In this document: piece after piece, positions 1-13,230 of the stretch
How the letters are laid out: each line of letters opens with the position of its first letter
Position numbering within the stretch: the first letter of the stretch is position 1
Assembly (NCBI RefSeq): GCF_020921035.1
Contig: NC_063160.1
Span: 17,821,095-17,885,094, forward strand
Reading direction: 5' to 3'
Length of the DNA: 64,000 nucleotides
DNA from: Rhodamnia argentea
Lineage: Eukaryota > Streptophyta > Magnoliopsida > Myrtales > Myrtaceae
Notes under the pieces: generated by a model
Seen by the model: only the letters and a program-made list of their open reading frames with translations
Databases searched by the model: none
What the model was told of the DNA's origin: nothing
Made by a program: the position numbers and the translations under genes

Positions 1-289
1 AGTCTTAAGGACTACAAACTTTTTAATGCCAATCAATTAGCCGACTAATTGCTTCAAAAGAAAGGCGAATTTTGCTTCGTACTTGTCAATCCTCTCAATT
101 TTTTCTGGATCAACAGTTTGCTAACAGCATGCATGCCAATAAAGTACGCACACGGCCTCAGCGTATAATTCTCGCCGAAATCATAAAAGAAGAAAACAAA
201 AGGCCATTTCCTTTAGGAGTAGTTAAACCTCTGCAACCCAGAAAAAGAAGACAATAATGGACCTGAACTGAACAGTCTGTACGACGTAC
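1..289 (-). other. Intron 1 of the MRS2-4-like gene (part)
   Basis: Sequence downstream of the exon 1 donor on the minus strand. No homologous exon was found in it, so the window begins inside intron 1. The short open frames here do not resemble MRS2 proteins. Confidence 0.6.
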
Positions 290-659
290 CGAGAATGTTG
301 GAAGAGTGAGAGAAGACGGGACCGAGAATCCTCAAATCCCTCGCGGGAATCGAAACTCTCCGCACGATTGCGCTCTTCTCGCACTCCAACATCTCGGACC
401 GCCCAGCGCGGTCAAACCTCGTCCAGAGCCACATCCTACCCCCTCCCGCCTTCTTCTTCCCCTTGCCTCCGACCGCTCCTGCTGCGCCGCCGTCGCCGCC
501 GGAGCTCGTGATCGCTGGGATATTGCCGCTCCGGTTCTGATTGACCTCATTCTCAGGTGGAGAGGAAACGGCCGCCGGATGCGACGGGGATCCCGCAGCC
601 TTCTTGAGGCGGCGACGGCCGGATGTCCGGCGGAAGCAGCAGGGGCCGCCCTTGCCCAT
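290..659 (-). CDS. MRS2-4: Magnesium transporter MRS2-4-like, exon 1 (partial)
   Basis: First coding exon of a CorA/MRS2-type Mg2+ channel; the rest lies beyond the left edge. The ATG is at 659 and 123 residues are encoded. The start (MGKG, then a Phe-Arg-Arg run and basic stretch), a Gly/Lys-rich linker ending GKGKKK, and the block around VPARDLRILGPVFSHSSNIL-type residues match the N-terminus of plant MRS2-4. Here the block reads IPARDLRILGPVFSHSSNIL. The reading frame stays open past the exon into non-homologous residues exactly where a strong donor (G|GTACGT, GT at 289-288) interrupts it, so the exon is ended at 290. Family members are pentameric ion channels with two C-terminal membrane helices and a GMN motif; none of that is inside the window. 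The gene is truncated by the window, not visibly broken. Confidence 0.88.
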
Positions 660-2617
660 GAAGGAAGTCCCACCTCGATAGACGAGATGAGCGGAGAGAA
701 AGCAAAAGGCGCAAGTCAGTATGCCGTGGAGGGAGATGATCTGCTACCGCTGTGGATCTAAGATTCCATGGTAAGGGGATTCTCCGTCGTCGCCGACGCC
801 TTCTTCGTCAGTTTGTTCTTCCATAAACGGAGCAGAGCGGAGTTAGCGATTTCGGTTCTGAGTCCGATGTCGACGTTTTTAGGGCTCTTAATTTAATACG
901 ACTGACTTGATTCGCGCTGTCTTATTTATTGTTCGCGGGTTATTTGCAAGTTCACGTTGGAGAAGGTTGCAACTTACGAGTTACCAGCACGGCCGGTGAG
1001 TCCTACGTTGTAAACCGTGGGCCCCACGCTCTTCGGTCCCGCAACCAAAAGAGAGAGAAAGGGGAAAAAAAAAAATAAGGGTTTGATGGAAGTCATAAAA
1101 CTAATCCCGAAAATATAATTTAATCTTAAAAAAAATTTAAAATTTAAGCAAGTTTTAAAATTTATTGTAAACGTGCAATTGAAAATTACGACTTTTAAAA
1201 AATATAATCAAGTCCCAAAACTTATTAATAGTGACAAATTATAGGGCTTGATTGAATTTTTTGAACTCAATTATACTTTCACGATAAATTTTAAAACTTT
1301 TAGTGTGCTCATCCATCAGTTGACTAGACAAAAACAAAAACAAAATCGAGATATCATCATAAGCGTTTGTGAACTTTTATATATGGCGAATTATTATATT
1401 CATGCTTGAATGGCGGCCCAGAATCAATCTCATGAAAACCTTATATTCTGTAAAGAGGTTGTACCTCGAGAAACGCTATTTAATGAAACTTTAATTTTAG
1501 CTTGTCGTGATCAAGAAATCACCATCTATGACTTTTGGGTCCCTCCCTACCCCAGGTATAAAGCTCAAAAGAGGGGGTTGATTGGTCGAGTCGCAACCTG
1601 CCTTAAGATTAGACGGTCAGCTTTGAACTTGTGTGTACCCAAATGCAACCGGGAATCTACCCAGGCATTATTCCCCTACCGAATTGCAAAGAGTATTAGC
1701 ATTTCGACCCTAGAAGAAAAGACTGGTACCATATCAGCGTATGAGAACTACTGTACAACGTCCAATTCATCCATGAAATCTGTAAAAATCACTTACTCAA
1801 ACCTAGCTACATGTCTGACCAAAAAAATATACTAGCTACATTAAAGATTATAAGTGCCGTAGAAGGGCCCAGAGCAATCGCTGCACGGCGACTGCCAATG
1901 ACGGATGTGCTCTGAAAACTTATTCGAAGAAATAGGCACCTAGAAGTTTCCGCTCCAAAGACCGATTTCTATGTTATTTTCAGGAGCGAAATGACTCTTA
2001 AATCCAATCCATCCTGCTTCCATCTATGTAACATGGATTAAATAACTTATACGTCGTGATCAGTAACAAGTTTACAACATATCTCAATGACTTCTAACAC
2101 AATATATTAGGATACTTTTCCAGTGATCCAACCATTTTATAGATCTAGCAAATCATTCCCAACGAGGATAAGCATGAGCGAGGACTTCCCTTCTGCGGAA
2201 GTGAAAACAAGCTACTGCTAGCAAATTCAACCGATGACAAATCCAGTTGATTAAAATGCACCCTAGAATTGGCCTATGTTTTTACCAATTTTCAACAAAA
2301 AGATGTACGGTGAGAAACCCAGTGGCAGTCAAACCAGCAGTGGCTTCACAGCCTATAACAAGCACCTGCATTTCCAAGGATAAGGCTGGCTGATGTTATT
2401 ACAAAAGTGTGAAAGAGAGAGTTCATCCTAACATTTACTGTCCCACAGAATTTTCACTAAACGGCTCTAATTAATCGGCCTTTTTCTTCCTTCATGGATC
2501 GGTATCAGCGTCATAAAATACCATCAGAAAACATTTGAAGATGCCATTAGCGAGCATTCCACGTAGGCTTTCATGTGGACCAGCACTCCATGTAAAAAGA
2601 AAGAAAGGATAATCACC
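660..2617. other. Intergenic: MRS2-4 5' region and FEY 3' region
   Basis: Contains the presumed leader and promoter of the MRS2-4-like gene (from 660 upward on the minus strand) and the 3' untranslated end of the FEY gene (below 2618). Positions 1080-1310 are very AT-rich with imperfect repeats of an 'aatttaatc/aaaattt' type and look like decayed repetitive DNA. A 141-codon plus-strand frame at 1410-1835 shows no recognisable protein and is not called. Confidence 0.5.
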
Positions 2618-5600
2618 CTAATGACCAACATATTGGCAAGTAATCTCTTTCCCTTCTATAAGTCTCTCCACAGAATCTGAAGGAAGGCCAATCAACTCTA
2701 ATGTCTTTTCCCATACCCAGTAAGAGGTTTCAACATTGTGTGCTTCTTCAGAAGGGTTTGTTGGACGGCAGTCTTGAGAGAGAAATGCACAAACAGGCCA
2801 CTCATCTGCTTTCAGTAACTCGCAGTACTCTGGAACCTGAGGATCCGTCGCAGCAAAAAGCGAACTCCTAGAACCTGCATGAATAGTGAGACGTAAAATT
2901 AAAACCCGCATTATTTCAGATTGGAAAGAAGAGATTTTAATTGATTATAAAAAGAAAAAGAAAAAAACCAAGAATGGGTGGATAAATGGTTAGCATATTA
3001 AACTAGACAAGAGGATAATGCCTGCATGACTGCATTCAAGTGCTCACTCCCTTTCTAAATTAAAGGAATCAGCAACATAACGACCTACAACTTTCAATTT
3101 GGCAAATAATCTGGCATGTGAGAAGACCAACCTTCTTGAGGATTAAATATAAAGTAGGGTATTACGCGATAACCAGCTTGAACAATTCTAGGAAGATCCC
3201 TCGCCTGCATTCAATTCATTGAGAAAATATACAAGAATTTGCTATCAGTAGCTTGTCGTAATGAAACACATAAGGCATTGAAATGACATAGACAAGTAAG
3301 AATCTGAATACTTCCAATAAGATTTATAAGAGAAACACAGCCTTCATAATTTTACACACACGCTCATTGGATCAAACACATGTTCATCGACTGCCGACCC
3401 TAACTAATTTGGGCTTAAGGTGATGTTGATGTTGGTGTTGACTCATTGGATCAAACAGATGTTCATTACCGTGTTAAATGACCAATCTGTACAAATTCTT
3501 GATATCTCCCTCATGTTTTATTCTCAAAAGTGCTCGTGTGAAGAAAAAATTACACCATCAGTCTCCTTTTAGTTTTTATATTATAAATGCAAGATAGATC
3601 ACCTATTAAATCATAATCATTTCAGCAAAGCAAAACTATATGGATTGCCAACGACAACCAAATAAGCAAATCAAAGCAGATTTAGGATAAAGCAGAAGCG
3701 GACTTGGACGACCCGGCGGCGTAGCTGTCATGAAAATTTACATGGAAATTTTTTTTTAGCAAAAGTAAATTTCAGTAGAAATTGAGCAACTAGCAACGGC
3801 ACCACCCCACCCACCCCTTTGGGTCCATCATTCACTCTTTGCACACAGACACAACACACATATGCATATCCAAAGTCTAATGGTGTACTCACTTTTAAAT
3901 ATTCAAAATGAAAACTATTTCAGCATACTTACAACGTTGGTTTGGACTATTCCAGGTGATACACATAATACACTGATTCCAGATTCAGCAGGCAGCCGTT
4001 TATGGAGGACACTGCTGAACATAACCTGAATAAGGCCACCTCGCCCCATTATTAATAATTACAGGTCAGAATCAACATTCTAATAAGTATCACTTCATGA
4101 TTTACAATATATTGGTATGTAGCACTGCAAATATACTATTTGCTAAGCAGAAAATCGTACAGGAAAGTATTAACAGGAAAAATAAAAAGGAATAAGAGCA
4201 AATGCTTTAAAGCCAGAAAGGGAAAAAGGTTGGGGGCAATACAGCAGTATAAATGTTGCATTTAGGTTTGCAGACTAAATAGCATAAACTATTTGTGTAT
4301 GGCCATTCATCCTAACATACAAACCAGAAGGATTAAGGTCAATCATCCAACGACATTTAAATGGAGCATCAAACCTCACAAGTCTTCAACACTTGGTGAT
4401 ATCTAAAGGCTAACTTCACATCAGAGAACTGTAGTATGAGCATGCATAAGTGTCGCAAACAGTCACTCTCAGAGAGCTAAGCTCATGAAGTTAGTATGGA
4501 ATAGAAATTGAAGTTTTAGCAAAAACAAAAGCATGGCCGAATAGGTTTGCAGAACAGTAGAAAATACTGTGCAGAATTTTTCTTTTTTGGCCAGAGGTTT
4601 CTGTGCAGATTATCAGCCAACATGACCACATCACCGCATGAAGGACCCAAAAGGAACAAAAGTCCACATCGAGGACCCAGAAGAGATAGAAAGGTCATTG
4701 TCCTGAATCCAGCAACCACCAACAAAGCGATCTGTCTTTGCCAAGGCGATAAGAGATTTAGAGCTATCTCTGTTAACTCTCTACCCTTTTTCACAGCTCA
4801 TTAAGGAAGAAAGCAGCTTCGCTTAGAAATAGCTTGCAAGTCACTGGCTCACCTAAGCCACAAGAATTAGGACTTCTATTTGCCCAATGACAGAGGAGAT
4901 GACACAAGAACTTTCTCCATGAGAAGCAAGTAATGCCACTATCATATTAAACTCAATCTTATCAAGACATTGTCGATTGCCGCATTGTGATATATCAATT
5001 CCTTTCAGATGTATTGAAAAAAAAAGTTGATTGATTCTCCTGAAGAGACATCTATCCCTAACAGTACTAAAAAGGCGTAAAATAGCACAGAAATATCCAC
5101 ATGGCCATGGAAAAAGCTTTCTTGTTCTCCTTGTTTTTATGGCTGCAGCTGCTGTCACAATACAAATAGTTCTCAGAAGGGAACCGAAAAAAGGGAAGCA
5201 GGGACAAGTACGTAATCATGCTTACGCGTCAACGCCCAGCTGAATGACCACAATCTAATCCATTTCCCTCAAGTGAGACATCCGAAAAACACAGCATATG
5301 GACTTCTGCATTCTCTTGGCTAAAGTTTCGATGGTTACGGAAGAAATTGCGCTTGGAAGGGAGTTTATTTTGTAAATAACAAAGAGAATAGATTGATACT
5401 TGCTAATATTCCTCCACAATTTTTTGTTGACCTACTTGGAAGGAGAGATATTGAGGGCTTATGAGAGTGAAGACTCCAATTTTTTTTATTTTTTGTTATT
5501 GAATATTCCTGATAGTGAAAATTGCTTTCAGTAGTTATAGTTTGTTAAAATCAGAATTTGTTCTGGAAAGCACCTTTGAAAATTCTTTTTCTGTAATTAT

Positions 5601-8166
5601 TCACATATGGGTTACACTTACACACCCCTGGTGCCTTTATCATACTGCCTATTTAGCCTATACCAACGTGCCATCGCATTCATAATAAAACAAGATCATT
5701 CTGACTGTACCTGAGCTAACTTGCTGCTACAGTAACCTAATAAACTTGTGTATTTCCTCCTCCCGGAAACAAGATTCATGTCTTCAGGATCAACAAAGCC
5801 AACATAGTGCATCTGCCAAATTTCCATCATTCATGAACAAAGGACAAGAATATCACTCTTTCAGCCATCTGTCATTAGTAAATGGAGGCAAAGAACAACC
5901 CAATTACCACAAAGCAGCACCAACTTAATACGTTATTGAAAACACGATCTGAAGGAAATCAAAAGCCAGTTTACCTGCTTGGGATCAAAGTAATCCTATT
6001 TTTTAACTGCCATACTGCAAAATAGTTTCAAGCCATCATCGAGTATTTGACAAGTATGACTCCTCAAGATGACATTAGCTCTATGTTTACTGTTATGAAG
6101 GATCTCATGATTCTCAATCCAACCACACAATATGATACTTCGCGACCAGATATATAATTCACCACTTGATTATGTTAATTTGCCTATGAGCTACAGTCCA
6201 CAATTTAAAAGCAAGATGAAGAATGTTGACTATATTGTGGTCATGAACTTACCACAGAATTTACATTGACAATTCTGCTTGGAGAGCCGCGAAGGAGCGA
6301 TGGCAAAAGCAATACTGATAGCAATGCTGGAGCCAGATGATTAACTTGCATATGTTGCTCATATCCATCTTTTGAAAACTTCTGTGGTTCTGAGATCATC
6401 AAAAGTAAGGTACATCAGTTAGCAAGATTGTCCTTTAACAAACATAGGTCCGAAGAAAAGTATGCAAGAATAGCCCATGTGACCTCCCAAAAAAAATTTA
6501 TCTTTCTAAATGAGAATTTCTCCCTGTTGCATCCTTATTTGAGAAGGGGTTCATTGCTTAAATAAACAAACAATGAGGATGAAAAAAGTTATATATACAA
6601 TTCACCGAAGACAAACCCTTGTGTTCTTAAGGGTCATTAGTACTTCGAGTAGGCAAATTGACTTCCTCTACGATTACAAATACATACAAGTGAATTTTAC
6701 TGATAAACACCATTTTATTTACATAAAAGGGAGGAATCAATTCATTGTATACAAAAAATCCATCAAACAATATTTCAATCAGAAAAATGTTATCAATCCA
6801 TAGATCTGTTGACCCTCGCAATATCAGTCCCAAGCTACGACAGTGCTGGAAATCGAGAGTGCTTCACATAAAGTGAAACAAGAAGTGATCTAAGCCATTA
6901 AATTCTAATGCAGATTAAAGACTGGGAAAGCATATAGAAATGATTATTTGGTTCATGAAGACCAACCTCCAATGGAAAATATGCCTGCGTTATTGATAAG
7001 AACGTGAAGAGGCCCTAATCTCGAATTCCATGCATCAGCGAATCTCACAACAGAATCCAATGAAAGTAGATCAAGTTCCATCACCTAACAAAGACAGCGT
7101 TAGATCCTCGTCCATTATAGATATTACAAACCAAAATATAACTTAGAGTGTGGCTCTGTAATTGCATCCAGTCCCGGCAAACTCTCATGTGTGCTCCATA
7201 GAAGAGAAATTGCATCACCCAGCATGATCACAAAAAAGAAGAGACCAAACAGAGGAAAAGAAATCAAACAAATGGGAATTCAGATTGCGAAGCTTGACCC
7301 ATTTCAACATAGAGGAGAGAAGTTTGCATTATATGGTAGTTGCAAGTTGAACCGGAGTCAAAGCAATATTTCACCCAGCAAGGTACACAAAAATAATGGC
7401 TAGGCACCAACTCCAGTGGTTATTAAAAACAGTGCTGCTCATGATACCTCGATGTTAAGAGGAAGACCCATTCCAGACCACTCATTTTGCCACTTTTGGA
7501 TCAAATCGTGAGCCGCCTTTGGATTCCTCACAGCCATCACAACATGGGCCCCAGCTTCCGCAAGCTGTCTGGAAGTTAAAATAAAAATAAAAAAGCATCA
7601 GATGGATTAGCTCGACGAACGAAGAACCTCCAAAGAAGGAGAACCAGACCTAAGCCCGGCGAAAGACAGTTTCGTCGAATTACTACTCTCTCACTTCCAT
7701 TTTCGGTTCTTACCTCCGGCTTGTTAGAAAAGAGAACAACATTAAATAACATTTACGAGATACTTAGAGAGAGCACTCGATAAACGAACAGAAACAAGTG
7801 AAGGCGAACAGAAGTAATCGCCCTCAAATTTCCTCAGGAAAGAATCGGAGGAAGTTGGAGCTCAAAACGAGAGAAGGGAGGGATTAGGTCAGAGATAGAG
7901 GAAGACCTGGCGATTTGGAGGCCGATGCCGCTCGTAGAGCCGGTCACAATGCAGGTGAGGTTGTTGACGGGAGGGAGAGGGAGAGGGTTCTGGAGGTGAC
8001 TGGCCATGATCCTCTGGAACAGCATCTCCCCTACCACGCTCATCCACCCTCGTGTCCACTCTAGCCACCCTAACCCGCTCTTCTGCTTCCTTTCCCTTCG
8101 CTTCGGCTCGGGAGCAGAGTCCGGCGACTTCGGCGGCGGCGAGGACGCTCCTACTCCGCCGTCCAT
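2618..8166 (-). CDS. FEY: FEY-type short-chain dehydrogenase/reductase
   Basis: Eight exons: 7907-8166, 7448-7568, 6967-7084, 6253-6389, 5711-5812, 3933-4025, 3132-3204, 2618-2874. All have GT-AG borders and intact phase, giving 386 residues. The order matches the plant FOREVER YOUNG oxidoreductase: an N-terminal WLEWTRGW block, [15 protein letters not shown], the cofactor-binding TGSTSGIG (about 75-82), NNAG (158-161), catalytic Tyr239-x-x-x-Lys243, and a C-terminal SEEAHNVET block. SDR enzymes use NAD(P)H; FEY's substrate is not established, and the Arabidopsis gene is named for a meristem/leaf-fate mutant. The start at 8166 is the first in-frame ATG: the open frame extends to 8262 but begins there with GTG. 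The gene is divergent from PEX19, about 1.07 kb apart. Confidence 0.92.
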
Positions 8167-9235
8167 GGTCGTTCTCTCTCCGCTATCGCTGCGCTTGCTC
8201 GGAGAAGAGGCCAAGATCCACCGGTGGAGGGAATGAAGAAATGGCGATGGCGATGGCGACACCTGAGAGAGAGTGAGAGTGAGAGAGAGAGTGCGCGAGA
8301 GAATCTCTTTTTGAGGTGTCTCGCAGCTGCCTCGTTTATGGCCACGTCGTCGTTGGCAATAAAAAAACCGAACAATTGGCTAATTACCTTTGCAGTACAC
8401 GGTTGAATTAATTGGTTAGTTATGCTTTACTCCTTGTGAGGATAAATGGTTGCGCTTAAATTTTTTTTGTTTTTTGGTCCAAAAAAAAAAAATGGTTGCA
8501 CTTTACCTTAAATATTCAAAATTTTGAAGCATTACCTTAGATTTTCATTTGACAATGGACGCACGAACCTTTAGAAGTACATAGACTAATTATTCATATT
8601 GCAAATTCCTTTTTTTTTTTTTTTGGTTGGAGACCTCAATTTTTTTTCGAAGGCCGCAAATTCAAGACTTATGGCATTTTTTACTTCTTTTTTTTTGTTT
8701 GCATTAAACTTAGTAGGATTATTTCGATTGGACAAAATAACTAGAATCAATTGGCCATCAAATTTCTTATGGATTTATCATTATGTATATAATTTTAAAT
8801 ACAATTATGGATTTAGTACCTTGATATGTTCGATTTAAACTATAAAAGTTTTCAGGTCATTTGATGGATAATTCTCCGACATGAAATTATTAAGATTTTC
8901 AAACATAAACTGGTCAGAAATTTTGTTGACGGTAAGATCGACCGTCTAACTTTGCGACTGCGCTCGGTGATATTCAATCCCCGCCGTTGACTTGCGTTCA
9001 TCTGCCCGTCCCCCAAAAGGCTCTGTCGGTTGCACCGCCCCGATTTGTATCTTTTTCATGTCAAAATTAGATATTTACCTCAGCAGCTGCGTCAGCTTCT
9101 TCTTCGGGAGGTTCAGCAGAGCGAGCGTCGTCCTCCCTTTCACCATTGACGCAGCTCTAAAATCCTCTAATTTCCCCTGTGTGTTAACGTAATTGCTCGC
9201 AATTGCCATTGGATAATACAGGAATCGCTTCCCAC
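8167..9235. promoter_or_regulatory. Divergent FEY / PEX19 promoter interval
   Basis: About 1.07 kb separates the two start codons, so the leaders and promoters of both genes must lie here. A GA-rich microsatellite (about 8262-8300) sits close to FEY, probably in its leader. The middle (8450-8900) is AT-rich with long T runs. No convincing paired TATA boxes were identified. Whether it acts as one bidirectional promoter or two is inference. Confidence 0.5.
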
Positions 9236-12007
9236 ATGGCCGACCACCATGCCGATGATTTGGACGAACTCCTCGACAGTGAGTTTCTTCATCTCTCTCT
9301 CCCTCTCTCTCTGAAAGATGAATAGCAGGCATATCTTCTGAATAATTCGCATGCTGGTTTTAGGTGCTTTGGACGATTTCCAGAGTCTCAACCTTTCTTC
9401 TTCCAGGTGATTGTTCTAGTACGGTCTTGTTTCTTTGATTTAAATCATCAAACAGTTTGTGGGCATCTTTCTGTTGGGCAATCCTGACCGTGTCAATTTT
9501 TGGGCATTTCATTTGGATGTAGAAGTGGAGATGGTGCTGCGACGAAGCAAGAGGTGGCTCCTTTGCCATCTGGGGTTCAGGGTTTGGGGATGGGATTGCC
9601 CGATTTGAGAAGTAAAAAGCAAAAAGGAAAGCAAATGGCATCGAAGGACACTACCCATGTTACGGAAGCTCTAGACAAACTCAGAGAACAAACGAGGGAA
9701 ACTGTCAGAGGATTGGAATCTGTCACTGGTGCTGATGATTTGGGTGGTAATGCTATGTTGGAAGATTGGGTCAAGCAGTTTGAGGAGCTTGCTGGCACTC
9801 AGGTATAAATCACTCGAATACGATCCTTAGCATGCAGGCTGGGGATTGTGGTTCTGCTGTAATAAATGCTTGCTCATTCACCTCATTTTTGTAAGCAGTA
9901 TAGCGAAAATTTCGTTTGTTTATTTATAACACTTTTCCTTCAATATCTCCTTAGGATATGGAATCTATGATGGAAAACATGATGCAGCATCTGCTGTCAA
10001 AGGAGATTCTTCATGAACCAATGAAGGAAATTGGAGAGAAATATCCAAAGTGGTTGGAAGAGCATGGAGCGACATTGAGCAAAGAAGACTATGATCGCTT
10101 TTCACATCAATATCAACTTATAAAAGATCTTAATGAAGTCTATGAGAAGGAACCAAATAATTTCACTAAGATTGTCGAGCTAATGCAAAAAATGCAGGAG
10201 TGTGGTCAACCACCAAATGATATAGTTCGGGAGCTGGCACCTGATTTTGATATATCCAGTCTTGGCCAGTTGTAAGTTTTCTCACTTACATTGTTTCCAA
10301 TGTAGGCCAGCTCTCATTGTTGAATTTTTCTTTCCTGTTGTGAAATCTGAATATTTATGATGTCTGGCCTTTTCTTTTACTTGAAAATATGTCTTCGTTA
10401 GTTAGTTGGATGATGCATTGCTAGGGGAAAGTTGATACTTCATGGGCAAATTACCTTTGAATCGCCCTACATACTCTCTCAAGTCCACAAGCTTATAGTA
10501 TTTGAGCAACTCCTCTTGGAATTACAATGAGATACTAGAAACACTCAGCTTCATATTTGTGAAGTAGTTGGCATGTATAATTGTCAAACAAAAAAAAAAT
10601 GGTATTCACCTGATGGATACTGGGATTGTCCATCCAGAGAAATTTTTCTTAGGCTAAGCTTCTATTAATACCCCAGTGGGAATTCTTTAGGTTGGTTCCT
10701 GCTGTTAATGAGTGATGCAAAATTTCAAGTATTGTTCGACATTATGTGCTTTCTGTTAAGGTCGCCGTCTCTTTCTGGTTTGTCCTCCTTACATTTTGCT
10801 TGTACCAGCGAAATCAGAATTATATACATAAGGCGTACTTCATGAGTGCATTGAAGAGGGAAGAAGGAACTAGCTGAGGGAGAATAGGGCACCCATTCGT
10901 GGAGAAGATGTAATGAGTTTCAGGATTTTTGGACATGCAAACCTCTAGTTAATTTTGAGCTTCTAGTCATTGCTTGGGAGTTCTGAGCTGAAGGATTGAT
11001 TACTTGACCTTCCTGACTATTTCATGGAACATTAAAGAAGACTTTATCGGTGCTCAGCTGGGGTGTAGGATCAGGTGACATTAGCCTATTGCTGGAATGA
11101 AGCTGTTGTAGAGTGGAATAGCGTCTTCATCGTGAGGGATCATAGTACTCTTGATACTGCTAAGCCATTGGGTGGATATTTAACTGAACAAGGGAACTGC
11201 ATAACCAATATCTGGGCTTGGATTTCATTGGAGTGGGAAAAAGAACTGTTTTTGGGCGTGTGTATTGGTTTTAACATCATGATTAGCTCCTTTACTTGGT
11301 CAAAACCGTCATGCAGAGTACCCTCAGTCATTAATCTCTTACTTTGGAAGACATAACCCTATCCTTGTTCAGTTTTTGGGTGCCTAATTGCTTGATATGA
11401 CTATGTACGGGACGACTAAAGGAATGTGCTGAGACTCTAGAGACACTTTTCCTATTCACTTTTTAAGTCATCGCCGATTGTTGTGCATTCATTCCATTAT
11501 TCATCTTTCTCCATTTAGTTTCCTCATAGTCCTCTCTATTTTCCAGATATGCTTAGCACTTCAAAGACCCCAGTAGCTCTCAGATCATGAGCAGCCTGGT
11601 TGCTGGGGCACAGTTTTAATGACATTTGCATGTCATCTCCGGTGTTACCCATCGGGGATACTTTCTCCTTGCTGGTATCTGTTCATGAGGCCTTGTTGAA
11701 AGGCTAGTAGTGAATTTAAAAGTAAAGCTCAGAATTACCTTTTTGGCTAAAAGAAGGGTCTAGAATCTAGATACCTACTCCCCAGAAAATTGCTTTCTGT
11801 CTTGGGTTATCCTTTGTGTGTCTTGGCTTATATGGAACCACTTGCCAGATTCATTTTTGGTGAATGTGCTTTAATACCTTTATCCTTTTAACGTGCTCTG
11901 CAAACAAGTAGCGGATTAAGCTCATTCATTCAATGGACTCATGAAAGTTTAACTTGTGCAGATCACCCGAGATGCTGGAGTCTCAGCCAAATTGTTGCAT
12001 AATGTGA
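9236..12007 (+). CDS. PEX19: Peroxisome biogenesis protein PEX19
   Basis: Five exons: 9236-9278, 9364-9406, 9523-9802, 9955-10271, 11962-12007, giving 242 residues. PEX19 is the cytosolic, partly farnesylated chaperone and receptor that binds newly made peroxisomal membrane proteins and docks on PEX3. Family marks seen are the acidic N-terminus ([14 protein letters not shown]), the [17 protein letters not shown] block, [17 protein letters not shown], the helical [19 protein letters not shown] region, and a C-terminal CaaX box, Cys-Cys-Ile-Met. The exon 4 frame hits TAA within the donor (TT|GTAAGT). The true end was found 1.69 kb downstream, where a 46-base exon restores the conserved SPEMLES tail and CaaX. 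Length is normal for the family. The two first exons are only 43 bases each. Confidence 0.95.
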
Positions 12008-13048
12008 TGTTCCCGTGATGTTTTCTTCGTGGTCCAACCGGGTAACAGAGGAGAAGAAAGCTAGCCTGCCATATGATTAATGTTTTTCAGTATTCTGTGT
12101 CAAATGTATTTTATCTCTCATATCCTAATTTCAAAAAATTCTGGAAAACAGTGGTAATTTGAGAGTTTCTTTAGTTAGGTCGTATAGGATCTGGCTTGTA
12201 TTCTTCTTGATAAAGTTAACGAACGATATCATTTGATTCAAGGGCTGGTTTTGTGGGTGAGCCATTTACTCTTTCAACTATTATATTCTGCTCTTCATTC
12301 CACGTTAAGGGGTGTCTGTCTAATTATGGTGGGTTGTTCATACTTTTCACAACAAGTCTTGAATCAGCAAAAACGTAAACTTTCACTACGCTGGCAAAGA
12401 CCACTTTTGGATGAGGAACGACAGCTACTATTATTTGGTTCCTTGTTTACCAGATCGTTAGATAATGACGGAACAGGGCCCTAAGCTAATTAATTTTCTC
12501 GGCCTACCTACACTTTCTTTTCGGGCCACAGGGCCTACCTACAAAACAAATCGTATTACTGTTTAGACATAACCACTTAATCAGACCCAGATCTCTCAAA
12601 TCTCCTTCCAGCTTCCAATTAAATGATGGCCAGCGAGAGTGTGAGAGACAGATATGCCCGTGGGCGGGTCGCATTTCCTGAATTATTTATGTGTATGTTC
12701 CCTTCGAGAAGAGAGAGATTACGTCAATTCCCGCGCAGTGGAAAGGTTGGCAATTTGCTTTCTCGGAATAAGCTTAAATTATTAACCGAGCTCGCTTTCT
12801 AAGATTCCTGGTCAAACAATCCACGTGCACGAGCTCAACTCTGATGCATGAACGTGAAAAACAACGTTAAACAAAGAATAAAAAAAAGGGTACCTTCTCT
12901 TTCCCCTGTTTCCTGGATCTATAGGTGTCGCTCTCAGTTCACTTCTTTTCCTGGGTCTCATGCTTTCTCAGAAAATATTCTCAACTTTCCGGAGGCTGTA
13001 ATGAAGTGAAAGTTTGCTCTGAGTCTGCATAACAATTTGATGTGAAAG
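12008..13048. other. Intergenic: PEX19 3' end and MLO4 promoter
   Basis: No gene is seen. It should hold the PEX19 3' UTR and the MLO4 promoter and leader. A CACGTG core (G-box/ABRE-like) lies at 12822-12827, roughly 220 bases before the MLO4 start codon. Its activity is inference. Confidence 0.5.
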
Positions 13049-13187
13049 ATGAACCCTTCGGTGCAGCAAGGAAGGTCTCTGGCCGAGACCCCCACTTATC
13101 TGGTTGCTTCAGTTGTTACTGTCTTAGTCTTTGTGTGCCTTTTCGTGGAAAGGTCCATTTACAGATTTGGAAGGGTAAGCTGTGACA

Positions 13188-13230
<43 letters not shown>

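Noticed and set aside
306-761. Plus-strand frame of 151 codons at the left end
   Set aside because: Shadow of the GC-rich MRS2-4 exon 1 on the other strand.
1410-1835. 141-codon plus-strand open frame
   Set aside because: No recognisable motif or family, and located between two minus-strand genes in AT-rich DNA. Most likely a chance frame.
12233-12484. 83-codon plus-strand frame
   Set aside because: No family resemblance; lies in the PEX19 to MLO4 intergenic region.
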